Assembly (NCBI RefSeq): GCF_001904615.1
Contig: NZ_MRBY01000009.1
Coordinates: 1-64,000, forward strand
Length of the DNA stretch: 64,000 bases
Source of the DNA: [Limnothrix rosea] IAM M-220
GTDB taxonomy: Bacteria > Cyanobacteriota > Cyanobacteriia > Cyanobacteriales > MRBY01
Reading direction: 5' to 3'
In this document: piece by piece, positions 8,381 to 17,597 of the stretch
How positions within the stretch are numbered: the stretch's first letter is position 1
Layout of the letters: every line of letters begins with the position of its first letter
Notes under the pieces: generated by a model
Database searches by the model: none
Told to the model about the DNA's origin: nothing
What the model saw: only the letters and a program-made list of their open reading frames with translations
Made by a program: the position numbers and the translations under genes

Positions 8381-9595
8381 ATGAGCAGAAAAACTCCTAT
8401 GCGACGATCTAAATTTTTTCGGCGATTTAGCACTCACATTGTGGCGCTGGTCTTTGGCTGCGCTATTACATTTGGTGCGATGCAAGGTTCTAGCGAACCG
8501 ATTAATCAGACTTTGGCGGATACTGCAACGCCCCAACAGGTTGCTGCTGTTCCCATTACTGGTGAGCGCAGTTTTGTCGCGGAGGCTGTTGAGAGAACTG
8601 GTGCTGCTGTCGTCCGTCTTGATACAGAAAAGACAGTGGTGCGTCGTTTCCAAGATCCCTTTATGAATGACCCGTTCTTTCGGGAATTTTTCGGCGATCG
8701 CTTTGGTAATTTCCCCAGTGAACAGGAGCAAGTGGTAACAGGACAAGGTTCTGGTTTTATTACTGATGGTAGTGGCACTATCCTCACGAATGCCCATGTT
8801 GTTAGTGGCGCGGACAAAGTAACTGTGACTTTTAAAGATGGCCGCAGTTTTGAAGGGGAAGTAAAGGGCACAGACGAAATTACTGACCTTGCTGTGGTCA
8901 AAATTAATCCCGGTAATGAATCTATTCCCGTTGCGCCCCTCGGCAACTCTGGCAATGTGCAAGTCGGTGACTGGGCGATCGCCGTCGGTAATCCCGTCGG
9001 TCTAAACAATACGGTGACTCTCGGTATTATCAGCACCTTAGAACGTTCTTCAGCCCAAGCTGGTATTCCCGATAAACGTGTTGACTTTCTCCAAACCGAT
9101 GCCGCCATTAACCCCGGCAACTCTGGTGGCCCCCTCCTCAACGCAAAAGGTGAAGTGATTGGTATCAACACTGCAATCCGTCGTGATGCGATGGGCATTG
9201 GTTTTGCGATTCCGATTAATAAAGCAAAATCTCTCCAAGATACCCTTGCTTCGGGCAAAGAAGTTCCCCATCCCTTCATTGGCATTCGCATGGTGACCAT
9301 CACACCAGATGAGGCGAAGCAAAACAACAGCGATCCCAACTCTTTAGTCACACTCCCTGAAGTAGAAGGTGTTTTAGTCATTGGAGTTTTGCCCAATAGC
9401 CCTGCCCAAGAGGCTGGTTTGCGTCGCGGTGATGTCATCACAAAAATTGATGGTAAGCGCATCGTCAATGCTCCCCAGCTACAGGAAGCTGTGGAAGACA
9501 GTGGGATTAATGCCACTCTCAAGGTTGAGCTAACGCGCGGCGATCGCCAACTCCAAGTCAATATCAAAACAGCCCAGTTGAGCGAAATGTCCTAA
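8381..9595 (+). CDS. HtrA/HhoA/HhoB-type serine protease (trypsin-like plus PDZ)
   Basis: A Deg/Htr protease for periplasmic or lumenal protein quality control. A membrane or signal helix near residues 20-35 follows an Arg-rich start. The triad is His in TNAHVV (about 139), Asp in DLAVVKI (about 169) and Ser in GNSGGPLLN (about 248). One PDZ domain covers roughly 295-395. Cyanobacteria have three paralogues (HtrA, HhoA, HhoB); I cannot say which one this is. The frame opens at a TTG (8378), and the ATG at 8381 is preferred. A strong terminator follows at 9640. Confidence 0.93.
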   Translation: MSRKTPMRRSKFFRRFSTHIVALVFGCAITFGAMQGSSEPINQTLADTATPQQVAAVPITGERSFVAEAVERTGAAVVRLDTEKTVVRRFQDPFMNDPFFREFFGDRFGNFPSEQEQVVTGQGSGFITDGSGTILTNAHVVSGADKVTVTFKDGRSFEGEVKGTDEITDLAVVKINPGNESIPVAPLGNSGNVQVGDWAIAVGNPVGLNNTVTLGIISTLERSSAQAGIPDKRVDFLQTDAAINPGNSGGPLLNAKGEVIGINTAIRRDAMGIGFAIPINKAKSLQDTLASGKEVPHPFIGIRMVTITPDEAKQNNSDPNSLVTLPEVEGVLVIGVLPNSPAQEAGLRRGDVITKIDGKRIVNAPQLQEAVEDSGINATLKVELTRGDRQLQVNIKTAQLSEMS

Positions 9596-9639
9596 ACCAC
9601 AAGAAAAATAGAACGATTAGAAATAATTCAACCCCAAAG

Positions 9640-9668
9640 CTGATGCTTACTCTAGCATCAGTTTTTTT
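9640..9668 (+). terminator. Rho-independent terminator of the htr gene
   Basis: CTGATGC and GCATCAG form a perfect 7-bp stem with an 8-base loop, followed by seven T. It lies 45 bases after the protease stop codon. Confidence 0.9.
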
Positions 9669-9842
9669 GTGTAAAATCAACCCACAAACTATCCCAGCGT
9701 CAAATTTCAAGTAAAAAAGCATCAACCCATAACAATTTCCCTTAACAAGGATCACTAGAGTTGCATAGAAATTCCCAGTTACACTCTCATTTCACAGTAG
9801 ACTTTTAGACAAACCTAAGCAATAAAATGACATAAATATGCA

Positions 9843-11228
9843 ATGAAAAGACTTTGGAAAAAACACAAAATACGAATTAACATAATCCTTCTTTTATTAA
9901 TGCTACTGGCATTTTTTATTAACAATATTGACGAACTAGAACCTAGACCAAGCAATAAAGATGCCAGTCAAAATCTGACGATGGCTTACAATAAATTCAA
10001 GTATGGAATCGTCTCCGACGAACGACAAGATGATTCGACTATTGCGCCAACCTTTCGTCGAGAGCCTCTCTACCCCCTAATACTTGCTGGAGCCTTAAAA
10101 ACTTTAGTAGATCCAGAATCTATCACCCTAAATTGCCTCATAAGAGCAGAATCTAAATGTGCAAATATTCAACGATATCTTAAAAGCGTTAATTTATTAA
10201 TTTTTCTCTTAATTATTTTCAGCACATTTGTCACATGCAAAATAATTAGCGGCTCTAATAAACTATCTTATTTTGCAAGTATCCTTGTTGGCTTATCACC
10301 AGATCTGAGTACAGATATTAATTCTTTTAATACAGATTTGATTGCTGCTTTACCACTATTGATTCTGTCAACATTCCTATATCTTTGCACCACTAAAAAT
10401 GATTGGGTAAAATATGCAATCGGTGCAGGTTTAAGCTTTGGATGTTTAATGCTCATCAAAGCCTCTTATCTATACTATGGTGTATTTTTGATCATAGCCT
10501 TTATTGGTCTTGCTTGGTTTAAAAAATCGACTCAACCATTGAAGAAAATCATCTTAATATTGGCTGCAGCATATTTGCTGGTAAGCCCTTGGATGATTCG
10601 GAACTATGCTAACTTTGGTGTCTGGAAAATTTCTGGTCGAGGCGGGGAAGTCCTTGCTATCCGTGCCGAATTTACTGATATGAATTGGTCGGAATATAGA
10701 GCTTCATTTTTTGCCTATACTCCCGGTATTGGAGAACCAATATTAGAACGTTTTTTTGCAAAGGAAGATTACGAAAAATTTGATCGTGATAATCCAGAGG
10801 GATTTTATCGCCGTACAAAGAACAGGGTACAAATACTAAAAGACAATGGCGAATATGAAAAAATAGATAATAATTTACAGTCAGAAGCTTTTGCAAAAAT
10901 CAAACAGAATTGGTTTAAGCATACGGCCTTAATTCCAGTGTTTGCTTACCGAGGAGCCTTCGTTCGAGTTTTGCCAGAAAGGTCACTTGCCTTGACGAGA
11001 CTCACTTATTTTTTTGCTTTTCTAATCGTAATATCACGAGCCATTAAGCTTGGCAAAATAGGGATCCTAGCATTTTCTTTAATTGTGCTCTTTAATCATT
11101 CTTTTTATGCTTTGTTTTCTCATTTTATTACAAGGTATAGTGATCCTTTAATTCCTGTTTTAGCGGTCTTTTTGGCTTTGTGCTTTTGTCGATTTGAGGG
11201 TAGGCCTACCAAAAATTATCTATCATAA
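9843..11228 (+). CDS. GT-C-like polytopic membrane glycosyltransferase (GT39/ArnT-like), putative
   Basis: A 461-residue protein with one N-terminal helix (about 11-30), then a soluble loop containing RREPLYPLILAG, then about eight more membrane segments. The early REPLYP motif before the second helix, and the overall topology, recall PMT/ArnT-type GT-C enzymes that use polyprenyl-phosphate sugars. No family-defining DD/DE motif is unambiguous, so the assignment is tentative. The coding sequence is visibly more AT-rich and HIP1-poor than its flanks. This suggests an accessory gene, perhaps for surface glycan decoration. Confidence 0.5.
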   Translation: MKRLWKKHKIRINIILLLLMLLAFFINNIDELEPRPSNKDASQNLTMAYNKFKYGIVSDERQDDSTIAPTFRREPLYPLILAGALKTLVDPESITLNCLIRAESKCANIQRYLKSVNLLIFLLIIFSTFVTCKIISGSNKLSYFASILVGLSPDLSTDINSFNTDLIAALPLLILSTFLYLCTTKNDWVKYAIGAGLSFGCLMLIKASYLYYGVFLIIAFIGLAWFKKSTQPLKKIILILAAAYLLVSPWMIRNYANFGVWKISGRGGEVLAIRAEFTDMNWSEYRASFFAYTPGIGEPILERFFAKEDYEKFDRDNPEGFYRRTKNRVQILKDNGEYEKIDNNLQSEAFAKIKQNWFKHTALIPVFAYRGAFVRVLPERSLALTRLTYFFAFLIVISRAIKLGKIGILAFSLIVLFNHSFYALFSHFITRYSDPLIPVLAVFLALCFCRFEGRPTKNYLS

Positions 11229-11573
11229 CCAAAAAAGGCTTGGAATTAGAGATTTTTCACTCTTTAAAATAGGCAAAAAATGGTGGTTTTAGAGTTATGA
11301 TCTATTACTTTATACCGTCGGCGATCGCCAGCCATCATAGGGAGACTCAGGATACTATAAATGTCATTAAAATTTAGAAATCAAGTTTTTCTTGAAGAGA
11401 CTATTGACTATCATTAAACTTTTATAAATCTCTGATTTTGGCCTATGATTTTGTCGGCTTTGACCATAAAAAAAGTTAGCAAAATAACTTTCCCAGTAAA
11501 ATTCCCATGAAATAAAGGCTAATATATATATCATAAGTGCTGCTGTTGGAGAGAATTTTAAATTGATATTTTT
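11229..11573. other. AT-rich intergenic region with a minus-strand terminator-like hairpin
   Basis: About 345 bases with no ORF. At 11472-11491 AAAGTTA and TAACTTT form a 7-bp stem. Read on the minus strand it is followed by a T run, although no minus-strand gene ends there. One HIP1 site lies near 11320. Confidence 0.45.
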
Positions 11574-12194
11574 ATGGATATAGCTAATGCAGATGGAGTG
11601 ATTAAAGCAACTCTTCAGGATACTACTGCAATGGCAGAAATCCTAGAAGAAGCCTTTGAAGATGATGCTGTAATGTCATATTTGTTGGGCAAACGAGGCG
11701 TAACCCGTGATTTTTTCGAGGCGCTTTTTCAACATATTTATTTGCCCTTTGATTGTTCTTTTTATGTAAAGAATAATCACGGTGAAATGATGGGTTGCGC
11801 ACTCTGGTCAAAGCCCGGTCAAGATCCAAATGCTCTATCTCTTGGATTTTTTAAGATGTTGTGGCACAATCGGCAAAATCTTACTTTTGACTCTTTAAAG
11901 CGCTCTTTTTCTTTGTCTAGTCTCTCTTTACGTTATCACCCTAAAGAGCCCCATTATTATCTTTGTGCAATTGGTGTTAGGCAATCTTTTCGTCGTCAGG
12001 GAGTGGCTAGTCGGCTACTTACTCATGTTTTGGCGATGGCGGATCGAGAGCAAGCCCCGACCTATTTAGAAAATTCTCAGGAGAAAAATTTAGCTTTGTA
12101 TCAAAAAAATGGTTTTGAGGTTGTTCATAAACATATTCTTACAAATAGTTCTCCGATCTGGTTTATGCAGCGATCGCCAAAGCCTTTAAACTGA
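11574..12194 (+). CDS. GNAT-family N-acetyltransferase
   Basis: The C-terminal half has the GNAT acetyl-CoA-binding signature: the strand LCAIGVRQSF followed by RRQGVASRLL (R/QxxGxG/A-type pyrophosphate loop). The terminal motif B resembles that of other GNATs (YLENSQEKNLALYQKNGFEVV). The N-terminal half (DTTAMAEILEEAFEDDAVMSYLL) matches the arrangement of puromycin-acetyltransferase-like GNATs. The substrate is unknown. It begins a co-directional run with two methyltransferases, with gaps of 41 and 66 bases. This could mean a shared small-molecule modification or detoxification role. Confidence 0.85.
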   Translation: MDIANADGVIKATLQDTTAMAEILEEAFEDDAVMSYLLGKRGVTRDFFEALFQHIYLPFDCSFYVKNNHGEMMGCALWSKPGQDPNALSLGFFKMLWHNRQNLTFDSLKRSFSLSSLSLRYHPKEPHYYLCAIGVRQSFRRQGVASRLLTHVLAMADREQAPTYLENSQEKNLALYQKNGFEVVHKHILTNSSPIWFMQRSPKPLN

Positions 12195-12235
12195 AGCTCA
12201 TACTTGATTTTTTGATATTTTGAATAGGAAAAGCA

Positions 12236-12859
12236 ATGTCACAATCTACAAAATTTTGGGATAAGATTGCAGCAAAATATGCCGAACAACCCATTGAAGA
12301 TGAGGAATCCTACCAAAAAAAGCTGGAGATAACTCGCGGCTATTTCAATCCTGAGATGGAATTGCTTGAAATCGGTTGTGGTACAGGCTCTACGGCAATC
12401 CTCCATGCGCCTCATGTTAAACATATTCGCGCGGTAGATTTTTCGAAAGAAATGTTGGCGATCGCCCAACAAAAAGCGAGTGAGCAAAATATTCAAAACA
12501 TCACTTTTGAGCAATGTAGTGTTGAAGAATTAAATGTGCCTAAGGGTAGTATGGATATGGTTTTGGCACTCAGTATTTTGCATTTACTAGAGGATAAAGA
12601 GGCGGCGATCGCCAAGATTTATACAATGCTTAAAGCCGGTGGTTTACTTGTAACGAGTACCATGTGTTTAGGAGATGAAATGGGATGGTTTAAGCTAATT
12701 GCACCTATGGGTAAAGTGCTCGGATTTTTCCCGTTGGTAAAAGTTTTTACTGTTGAAAATTTAGTAGAAAGTTTAACAAAAACTGGCTTTTCGATTGATT
12801 ATCAATGGCAGCCAGATAAGAAAAAAGCAGTTTTTATTGTGGCGAAAAAAACAGCTTAA
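12236..12859 (+). CDS. Class I SAM-dependent methyltransferase
   Basis: A Rossmann methyltransferase. Motif I LLEIGCGTGSTA is at about residues 43-54, the acidic ribose contact VDFSKEM follows, and the post-I region contains FEQCSVEELNVPKGSMDMVLALSILHLL. The substrate is not evident. An AGGAA sequence precedes the ATG by a normal distance. It lies between the GNAT gene and a second methyltransferase. The two methyltransferases share only family-level similarity, so this is not a recent tandem duplication. Confidence 0.88.
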   Translation: MSQSTKFWDKIAAKYAEQPIEDEESYQKKLEITRGYFNPEMELLEIGCGTGSTAILHAPHVKHIRAVDFSKEMLAIAQQKASEQNIQNITFEQCSVEELNVPKGSMDMVLALSILHLLEDKEAAIAKIYTMLKAGGLLVTSTMCLGDEMGWFKLIAPMGKVLGFFPLVKVFTVENLVESLTKTGFSIDYQWQPDKKKAVFIVAKKTA

Positions 12860-12925
12860 ATTTATATTAAAAATATATTAAAAAAATTATCAAAAAATCA
12901 CTAAAAAAATCATTTAAAACTATTT

Positions 12926-13642
12926 ATGTCTTCATCACCATTAGAGCAAAGTCCTTTTTCCCATGCCAATGAAATTGCTACTGAATTTGATCAGTGGGCA
13001 GAAGTTGGGCGTGGAGATTCGATGGCGGAGGGACATCTCTATGCCACAAAAATCCTATTAAAAGATTTAGCGATCGCCGCTGATTCGGTTGTGCTTGATG
13101 CCGGTTGCGGTGTTGGTTGGATATTAAATGATTTAATCGGTGCAGATATTGCGGAGGGGGTTGGGATAGATCTATCTCCAGAAATGGTGGCGATCGCCTC
13201 ATCTAGAAAAACCTTATCTCACCTCGAATTTTTAACAGCAGATAGTACAAAAACTCCCTTCCCCGATGGACAGTTTTCCCATATTATTTCCGTCGAATCT
13301 TTGTATTACAACGCTCAGCCACTAGATACATTAAAAGAATGGCGACGTATCTCTAGGGTTGGCGGTCATTTAGGTCTGGTGATCGATCTTTATCAAGATA
13401 ATCCAGCAGCAAAATATTGGGTGGAAGCGCTATCGATTACGGCGCATAATTTTTCGGTAGTAGACTGGGAAAAACTGTTAATTTCAGCGGGTTGGGAAAA
13501 TATCACCCATCGTCGTGTTCCTTTGCCAGTTAAGATTTCAGCCCAAGATTTTACGCCTTCGGCTTATTTTCCTACCTATGAAGTTTATCAAGCTTACTGT
13601 GGCGCAGGTTCATTATTACTTCGGGCAAAAAAAGCAACATAA
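12926..13642 (+). CDS. Class I SAM-dependent methyltransferase
   Basis: Motif I VVLDAGCGVGWIL (about residues 55-67), acidic motif II GIDLSPEMV and the loop DSTKTPFPDGQFSHIISVESLYY place it in the UbiE/Methyltransf_11 class. The N-terminus (FDQWAEVGRGDSMAEGH) resembles cyanobacterial methyltransferases of unknown substrate. The 66-base spacer before it is extremely AT-rich. It is last in the GNAT-methyltransferase-methyltransferase run. Confidence 0.87.
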   Translation: MSSSPLEQSPFSHANEIATEFDQWAEVGRGDSMAEGHLYATKILLKDLAIAADSVVLDAGCGVGWILNDLIGADIAEGVGIDLSPEMVAIASSRKTLSHLEFLTADSTKTPFPDGQFSHIISVESLYYNAQPLDTLKEWRRISRVGGHLGLVIDLYQDNPAAKYWVEALSITAHNFSVVDWEKLLISAGWENITHRRVPLPVKISAQDFTPSAYFPTYEVYQAYCGAGSLLLRAKKAT

Positions 13643-13881
13643 ATCGGCGATCGCCAAAGTTATCATCAGGGTAGAATTTTGCCATTGTATCCTTGATAGG
13701 AATGATCTATTTTGAGGGATTAATTCTCTGGTATTAATTACCAAAATAGGAAAATCAAAGGGAAAATCTTTTTTAAAATTAATATTAGCAGAACTTTTTT
13801 TAACCTATCTCTTTGAATTTGAACTCTAGTAAAAAAAGCTAATTCTAGAACTAAGAATCTGACCGAAAAGATAATTATTAT
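13643..13881. other. Intergenic, no gene seen
   Basis: About 240 AT-rich bases between convergent genes. No clear terminator hairpin or ORF was found. Confidence 0.5.
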
Positions 13882-14094
13882 TTATTTTTCTAAATTGTAT
13901 TCTGGGTCGAGCCAAGCTTTAGGTAAAGATTCTCCAGAAGGGAAAATTAAATCTTTCTTTGGTAACAATTCTGGCTCCTGCATTTCTTCGCCTGCATGGG
14001 AACGGCCAAGAACTTTTGTTTGAAATGGATCCCATAATGTCTGAGGTTCCATCACCTCAACGAGTGTATCGTTTAATGAATAGCGTAAAAACAT
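13882..14094 (-). CDS. Small conserved-looking hypothetical protein
   Basis: Seventy residues from the ATG at 14094 (MFLRYSLNDTLVEVM). The body has an ordered, acidic composition: LWDPFQTKVLGRSHAGEEMQ, then FPSGESLPKAWLDPEY. I recall similar short cyanobacterial proteins, sometimes mislabelled acetyltransferase, but cannot name a family. The frame is open to 14184, and the downstream ATG is preferred because the first 30 residues look unrelated. Function unknown. Confidence 0.6.
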   Translation of the reverse strand: MFLRYSLNDTLVEVMEPQTLWDPFQTKVLGRSHAGEEMQEPELLPKKDLIFPSGESLPKAWLDPEYNLEK

Positions 14095-14467
14095 AAAAAT
14101 ATGCTCTCTTGTTGCAAAATTTGGATATTGAAAAAATTGGCTTGGTTTTAATTTGTAAACTGGCAAAGTTTCACAGCATAGCAACTAATATTATTCACTA
14201 ATAAATTACAGCGAATCAAGGTTTTGTAGCCTATAAAACTGAGAAGCAGCTAAAACGATTTTAATAATTTTGCCAATTGATTATGATTACTTACTACAAT
14301 GCCAGCAGAAATAAATAATTGGGGCAGTTTATGGATTTTCGCCGGAAATTTATATAAATATCAGTAGGGTTTTGGGTGAAGGGGTATCACTATTGGCTGA
14401 TTTTTTGGGTGTCTCGATTCTCGTATAAAGTGGCTATAATTAACTGATGTCTTTTCTGGAGTTAACG

Positions 14468-14953
14468 ATGAATTTAGAGCAACAATTGCAAATCCTCGTT
14501 GACCAAGCGCCACAGGATGGCGTAACTCCTGATGTCATCGCAAAAGCTGTCAATCCAGTGCTGAAAACCTTTGGGACTCAGCTAAAACATAACGACTATT
14601 TTGCCTACCAGTCTTCCCAGGGAAATTGGCTGTTAACGACTCTCAGTAATCGCCGTGATCCGCTCTTAGAAAAAAAGGTGATTTATGCTTTTAGTACTGC
14701 TGAAGATGCGACATTGTTTGAAGATATTTCTGGCGATCGCCCTGATCCTGATTTAACGGTGCAACGCATTCCTGTGACCCATATTTTGTTTCAGCTTTTT
14801 GCTCTAAAGCAGCTGGATAGCATTGTGTTCCTCGAGACTTCTGGCGATTTAAATGCCGGTACTGAAGTCCACCGCCGTGATTTACAGGGGGCGATTCAGA
14901 AAAAGTTAATTCAATACCAAAAAGAAAAGGGTCAATCTAGTCGCTTTGCTTAA
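14468..14953 (+). CDS. Conserved hypothetical protein
   Basis: A soluble 161-residue protein with no motif I recognise. It has an N-terminal helical part (NLEQQLQILVDQAPQDGVTPDVIAKAVNPVL) and a mixed segment with GNWLLTTLSNR and VIYAFSTAEDATLF. The second region reads like a small alpha/beta domain. The ATG at 14468 has a GGAG six to seven bases upstream, so it is favoured over the ATG at 14447. Convergent with the DUF4335 gene. Function unknown. Confidence 0.65.
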   Translation: MNLEQQLQILVDQAPQDGVTPDVIAKAVNPVLKTFGTQLKHNDYFAYQSSQGNWLLTTLSNRRDPLLEKKVIYAFSTAEDATLFEDISGDRPDPDLTVQRIPVTHILFQLFALKQLDSIVFLETSGDLNAGTEVHRRDLQGAIQKKLIQYQKEKGQSSRFA

Positions 14954-15013
14954 GGGTTGTGCCCAAGTGTAATGAACTCAAAGTTTCTGAGTTCTGAATC
15001 TAAGATTTTAAGT

Positions 15014-16444
15014 TTAAGGGCGATTTAGTTGTGGCTCTTCGAAGGTTTGGACTGTGCCGTCGGGGTCGAGGACTAAACGGATTGTTTGGGGGGCGATTTC
15101 GGTTGGGTTAACGATTTGCTTGCCTGTTGTTAGGTAGCTCAACCGATTTTGGTAAAGTTCCGATGCTTTGCCTAGGGGGATCACTTTTTGTAGGTTGCCA
15201 GCTTGGTCAATATTAAGGCGATATTCTAGGGTTTCTTGGAGTCCGTCGGGGGTTTGCCAGTTTGCATCAAAAAATTGCTGGGTTTGGTTGAGGCGATCGC
15301 CCGTTAAAACCGGTGCAGCCGCAAACTCATCACTATAAAAATTCATAGCAACGCTATTCAACTCCGCGCCATTACTCCAATCTGCTTGTGCTTCCCGTTG
15401 TACCGCAGCGCTACTAGGTTGGGGGACTGATGCAGATGGGACAGGAGAAGCAGGGGCAAGGGTTCCAGAGGCGCTGGGGACACTGCCGGCAGTGCGTGGA
15501 ATCACGGCGGAGGGAGCAGTGGCGATCGCCGGCGGTTGCGGGGCATTAACACGAGGTTGAGCTGCGGAGCCACTTTCTGGGCGGGATTCATTAGATGAAG
15601 CAGGAGAGCGGTCATTCCGAGAGCTGCCACTATCGCCAGAGGTAGATGGTCTGGCATTGGTATTAATGGGCTTAAGATTAACGTTTGTCGGGTCTGCTTT
15701 CTCCGCATTCAGGGCTTCTTCCAGCTCCGGTACTTCACTAAAGCTATAGGACGAATGGAGATTTGGCGGTACAACTTGCTGTTCAAAGTCGGCGGGAGAT
15801 TCTTCAACGGCTTCAAGGCTTGCGGCAGTTTCGTTTTGCGCAGCTTGCTGCATATCAAAGGCCGTTTTACTCAAACCCACCACCACTAAAAATGACGCGG
15901 CGATCGCCCCCCAACGCATTACATTTTTACGATTTTGGTTTGCCGTGAGAGTCGGTAGCGCTACCATTTCCGCACTGTAGGATTCCAGCGCATTGGCGAG
16001 ATCGTAGAGTTGTGTGGCACTGAGTTGAATCGTTTGTCCAGAAACGTCATTGGCAAGTCTTCCCAAATGTAATCGATGGGACAGTAAACCCTTAGTTTCT
16101 AGTTGCGGGCGGGCAATGGTTGCAACATTAGCGGGAGTACTACCTTGGGTTTGATAGGTGTAGATATTCTGAGTCGGCGCAAAGTCAAAAACAGGATTTG
16201 TTTGCTGTAAAAAGTTCTGCACGTAATCCGTGACAACTTCAACTAAATCTTCTAATTGTTGGCGATCGCCCGTGAGTAAAATCTTGTTTTCCGTCACAAG
16301 GCGCGGATCATCGAGACTCAGCTCAAATTTTAATTCTTTAATCACCGGATTCCCTGTCCATTGGGACAACGCAGAAGCTTTTGCAACCACTTCTAGGCTA
16401 CAAGTCGGCGGTGTATATCGACGGATGAGGGTGGGTGAGAGCAT
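15014..16444 (-). CDS. DUF4335 domain-containing protein
   Basis: A 476-residue cyanobacterial protein. The N-terminal conserved domain (about 1-170) begins IRRYTPPTCSLEVVAKASALSQW, a DUF4335 hallmark. One membrane helix near 178-198 follows (WGAIAASFLVVVGLSKTAF). A long Ser/Pro/Ala-rich linker (about 205-350) leads to a C-terminal conserved domain with the DUF4335-type SYLTTGKQIVNPTEIAPQ. It lies 60 bases downstream of the DUF3038 gene in the same direction, an arrangement typical of cyanobacteria. The paired function is not known. Confidence 0.88.
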   Translation of the reverse strand: MLSPTLIRRYTPPTCSLEVVAKASALSQWTGNPVIKELKFELSLDDPRLVTENKILLTGDRQQLEDLVEVVTDYVQNFLQQTNPVFDFAPTQNIYTYQTQGSTPANVATIARPQLETKGLLSHRLHLGRLANDVSGQTIQLSATQLYDLANALESYSAEMVALPTLTANQNRKNVMRWGAIAASFLVVVGLSKTAFDMQQAAQNETAASLEAVEESPADFEQQVVPPNLHSSYSFSEVPELEEALNAEKADPTNVNLKPINTNARPSTSGDSGSSRNDRSPASSNESRPESGSAAQPRVNAPQPPAIATAPSAVIPRTAGSVPSASGTLAPASPVPSASVPQPSSAAVQREAQADWSNGAELNSVAMNFYSDEFAAAPVLTGDRLNQTQQFFDANWQTPDGLQETLEYRLNIDQAGNLQKVIPLGKASELYQNRLSYLTTGKQIVNPTEIAPQTIRLVLDPDGTVQTFEEPQLNRP

Positions 16445-16504
16445 AAAGTTTAGCGGCGGGTCAAATCAAGAAGGTTTAGTGAGAACAAGGAGTTTTAAAT
16501 TGTT

Positions 16505-17095
16505 TTATTCTGTAGCATGATCCATTAGCGCCAGCCATAAACGACGATGACCATTGGTTGCGCCATAAAACAGCAAATCAATGAGCAGCTTGAACGCGAG
16601 ACGCACCAAAAATTCTGGCGGAGCAGGACTTTCTTCGTCCATGCGCTCTTGGTAAGTATTACTAAAATTATCGAGATAATCCCCCAACAATGCCGCCCGA
16701 TGGGGTTCTTTGCCCTGTTCCGTCATTTGTTCGAGTAATGCACAAGCCCGGCGGATATTGTCCTGTTCCTGTTGGGCGAGGTGACAAATGATCAAAACGA
16801 GAGATCTTGCTTCCTCCACATCCAGCTTTTTGCGCCCACCACTACTCTTACGCAAAGGATTCGATTGTCGCAACCGCCATAATGTGACGCGATCGCCAAT
16901 TACTTTTTCGAGGTTAAGTTCTTTCGCTGCCAATAACATCGCTTCCGAGCCGATTCCAGATAAAGATTCCAACGCCAACAGAATCAGGTCGAGGTGACTT
17001 TTGATATTCTCCAGCTGCTGACCATCGGGAGTTCGGGTCAGGGTCAAATCCTGTACAGATGCAGGAGCAGTAACCGTTTGGAGACTGGGGCGCAT
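16505..17095 (-). CDS. DUF3038 domain-containing protein
   Basis: A 196-residue, mostly helical soluble protein. Its core includes HLDLILLALESLSGIGSEAM, then LWRLRQSNPLR and EEARSLVLIICHLAQ. These are features of the cyanobacterial DUF3038 family, which is consistently encoded next to DUF4335. It is the first gene of the pair. The region upstream contains a HIP1 site at 17109. Confidence 0.88.
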   Translation of the reverse strand: MRPSLQTVTAPASVQDLTLTRTPDGQQLENIKSHLDLILLALESLSGIGSEAMLLAAKELNLEKVIGDRVTLWRLRQSNPLRKSSGGRKKLDVEEARSLVLIICHLAQQEQDNIRRACALLEQMTEQGKEPHRAALLGDYLDNFSNTYQERMDEESPAPPEFLVRLAFKLLIDLLFYGATNGHRRLWLALMDHATE

Positions 17096-17357
17096 AACTA
17101 TAATTTAGGCGATCGCTCGGTGAATAGGCATGGGGTTACAGGTCTTGAAACGTATTTGGTTCGCGGAATGTTCCCCCATATTATGCCCTACAACGCCAAA
17201 CCTCTCTTTTCCTAACGCAATCATTAATTTTGGAGAAAAAGGCTCTGATTATTTGCGTCTTCTTATTTAGATAATTCAGCTCCTAATTTATGATGGCGAT
17301 CGCCTGCTACTTTTTTGTTTGATAACCTATGAAGAGATAAGCCTAGGTGAAATCTAT

Positions 17358-17597
17358 ATGGTTGCTCTTACTGGTAAGCCATCATCATTAATCCATGAGA
17401 TTACTCTCGAACAGAATGGTGCTGCTTCGTTATTTCGTTTCAGCGATTCGCTACAGACGAAGATGGAAATGCTTTTAGAGAAAAAAAAGGCAGATCAATT
17501 GTCTACCGATGAAGTACTAGAACTAGAGGCTATTGGCGAGCTAGATCGTATTTTCACCCACCTTAACGCCATGCTGCTTGTCCAAAATGCCGCTTGA
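17358..17597 (+). CDS. Small hypothetical protein overlapping an HNH endonuclease gene
   Basis: Seventy-nine residues from the ATG at 17358, which has AGGTGA seven bases upstream; the frame is open from a TTG at 17319. The C-terminal half (LQTKMEMLLEKKKADQLSTDEVLELEAIGELDRIFTHL) is a helical pattern often found in small cyanobacterial proteins encoded just before HNH or PIN genes. The stop overlaps the HNH start by 11 bases, indicating translational coupling. It may be a partner or antitoxin-like protein, but that is inference from arrangement alone. Confidence 0.7.
   Translation: MVALTGKPSSLIHEITLEQNGAASLFRFSDSLQTKMEMLLEKKKADQLSTDEVLELEAIGELDRIFTHLNAMLLVQNAA

Noticed and set aside
8330..9567. 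Long minus-strand frames of 210 and 353 residues over the protease gene
   Set aside because: They are antisense to a gene with complete catalytic motifs and show no domain or ribosome-binding site.
9843..11228. O-antigen ligase or polymerase as the identity of the membrane protein
   Set aside because: The early REPLYP loop and topology fit GT-C enzymes better, and no ligase signature is visible.
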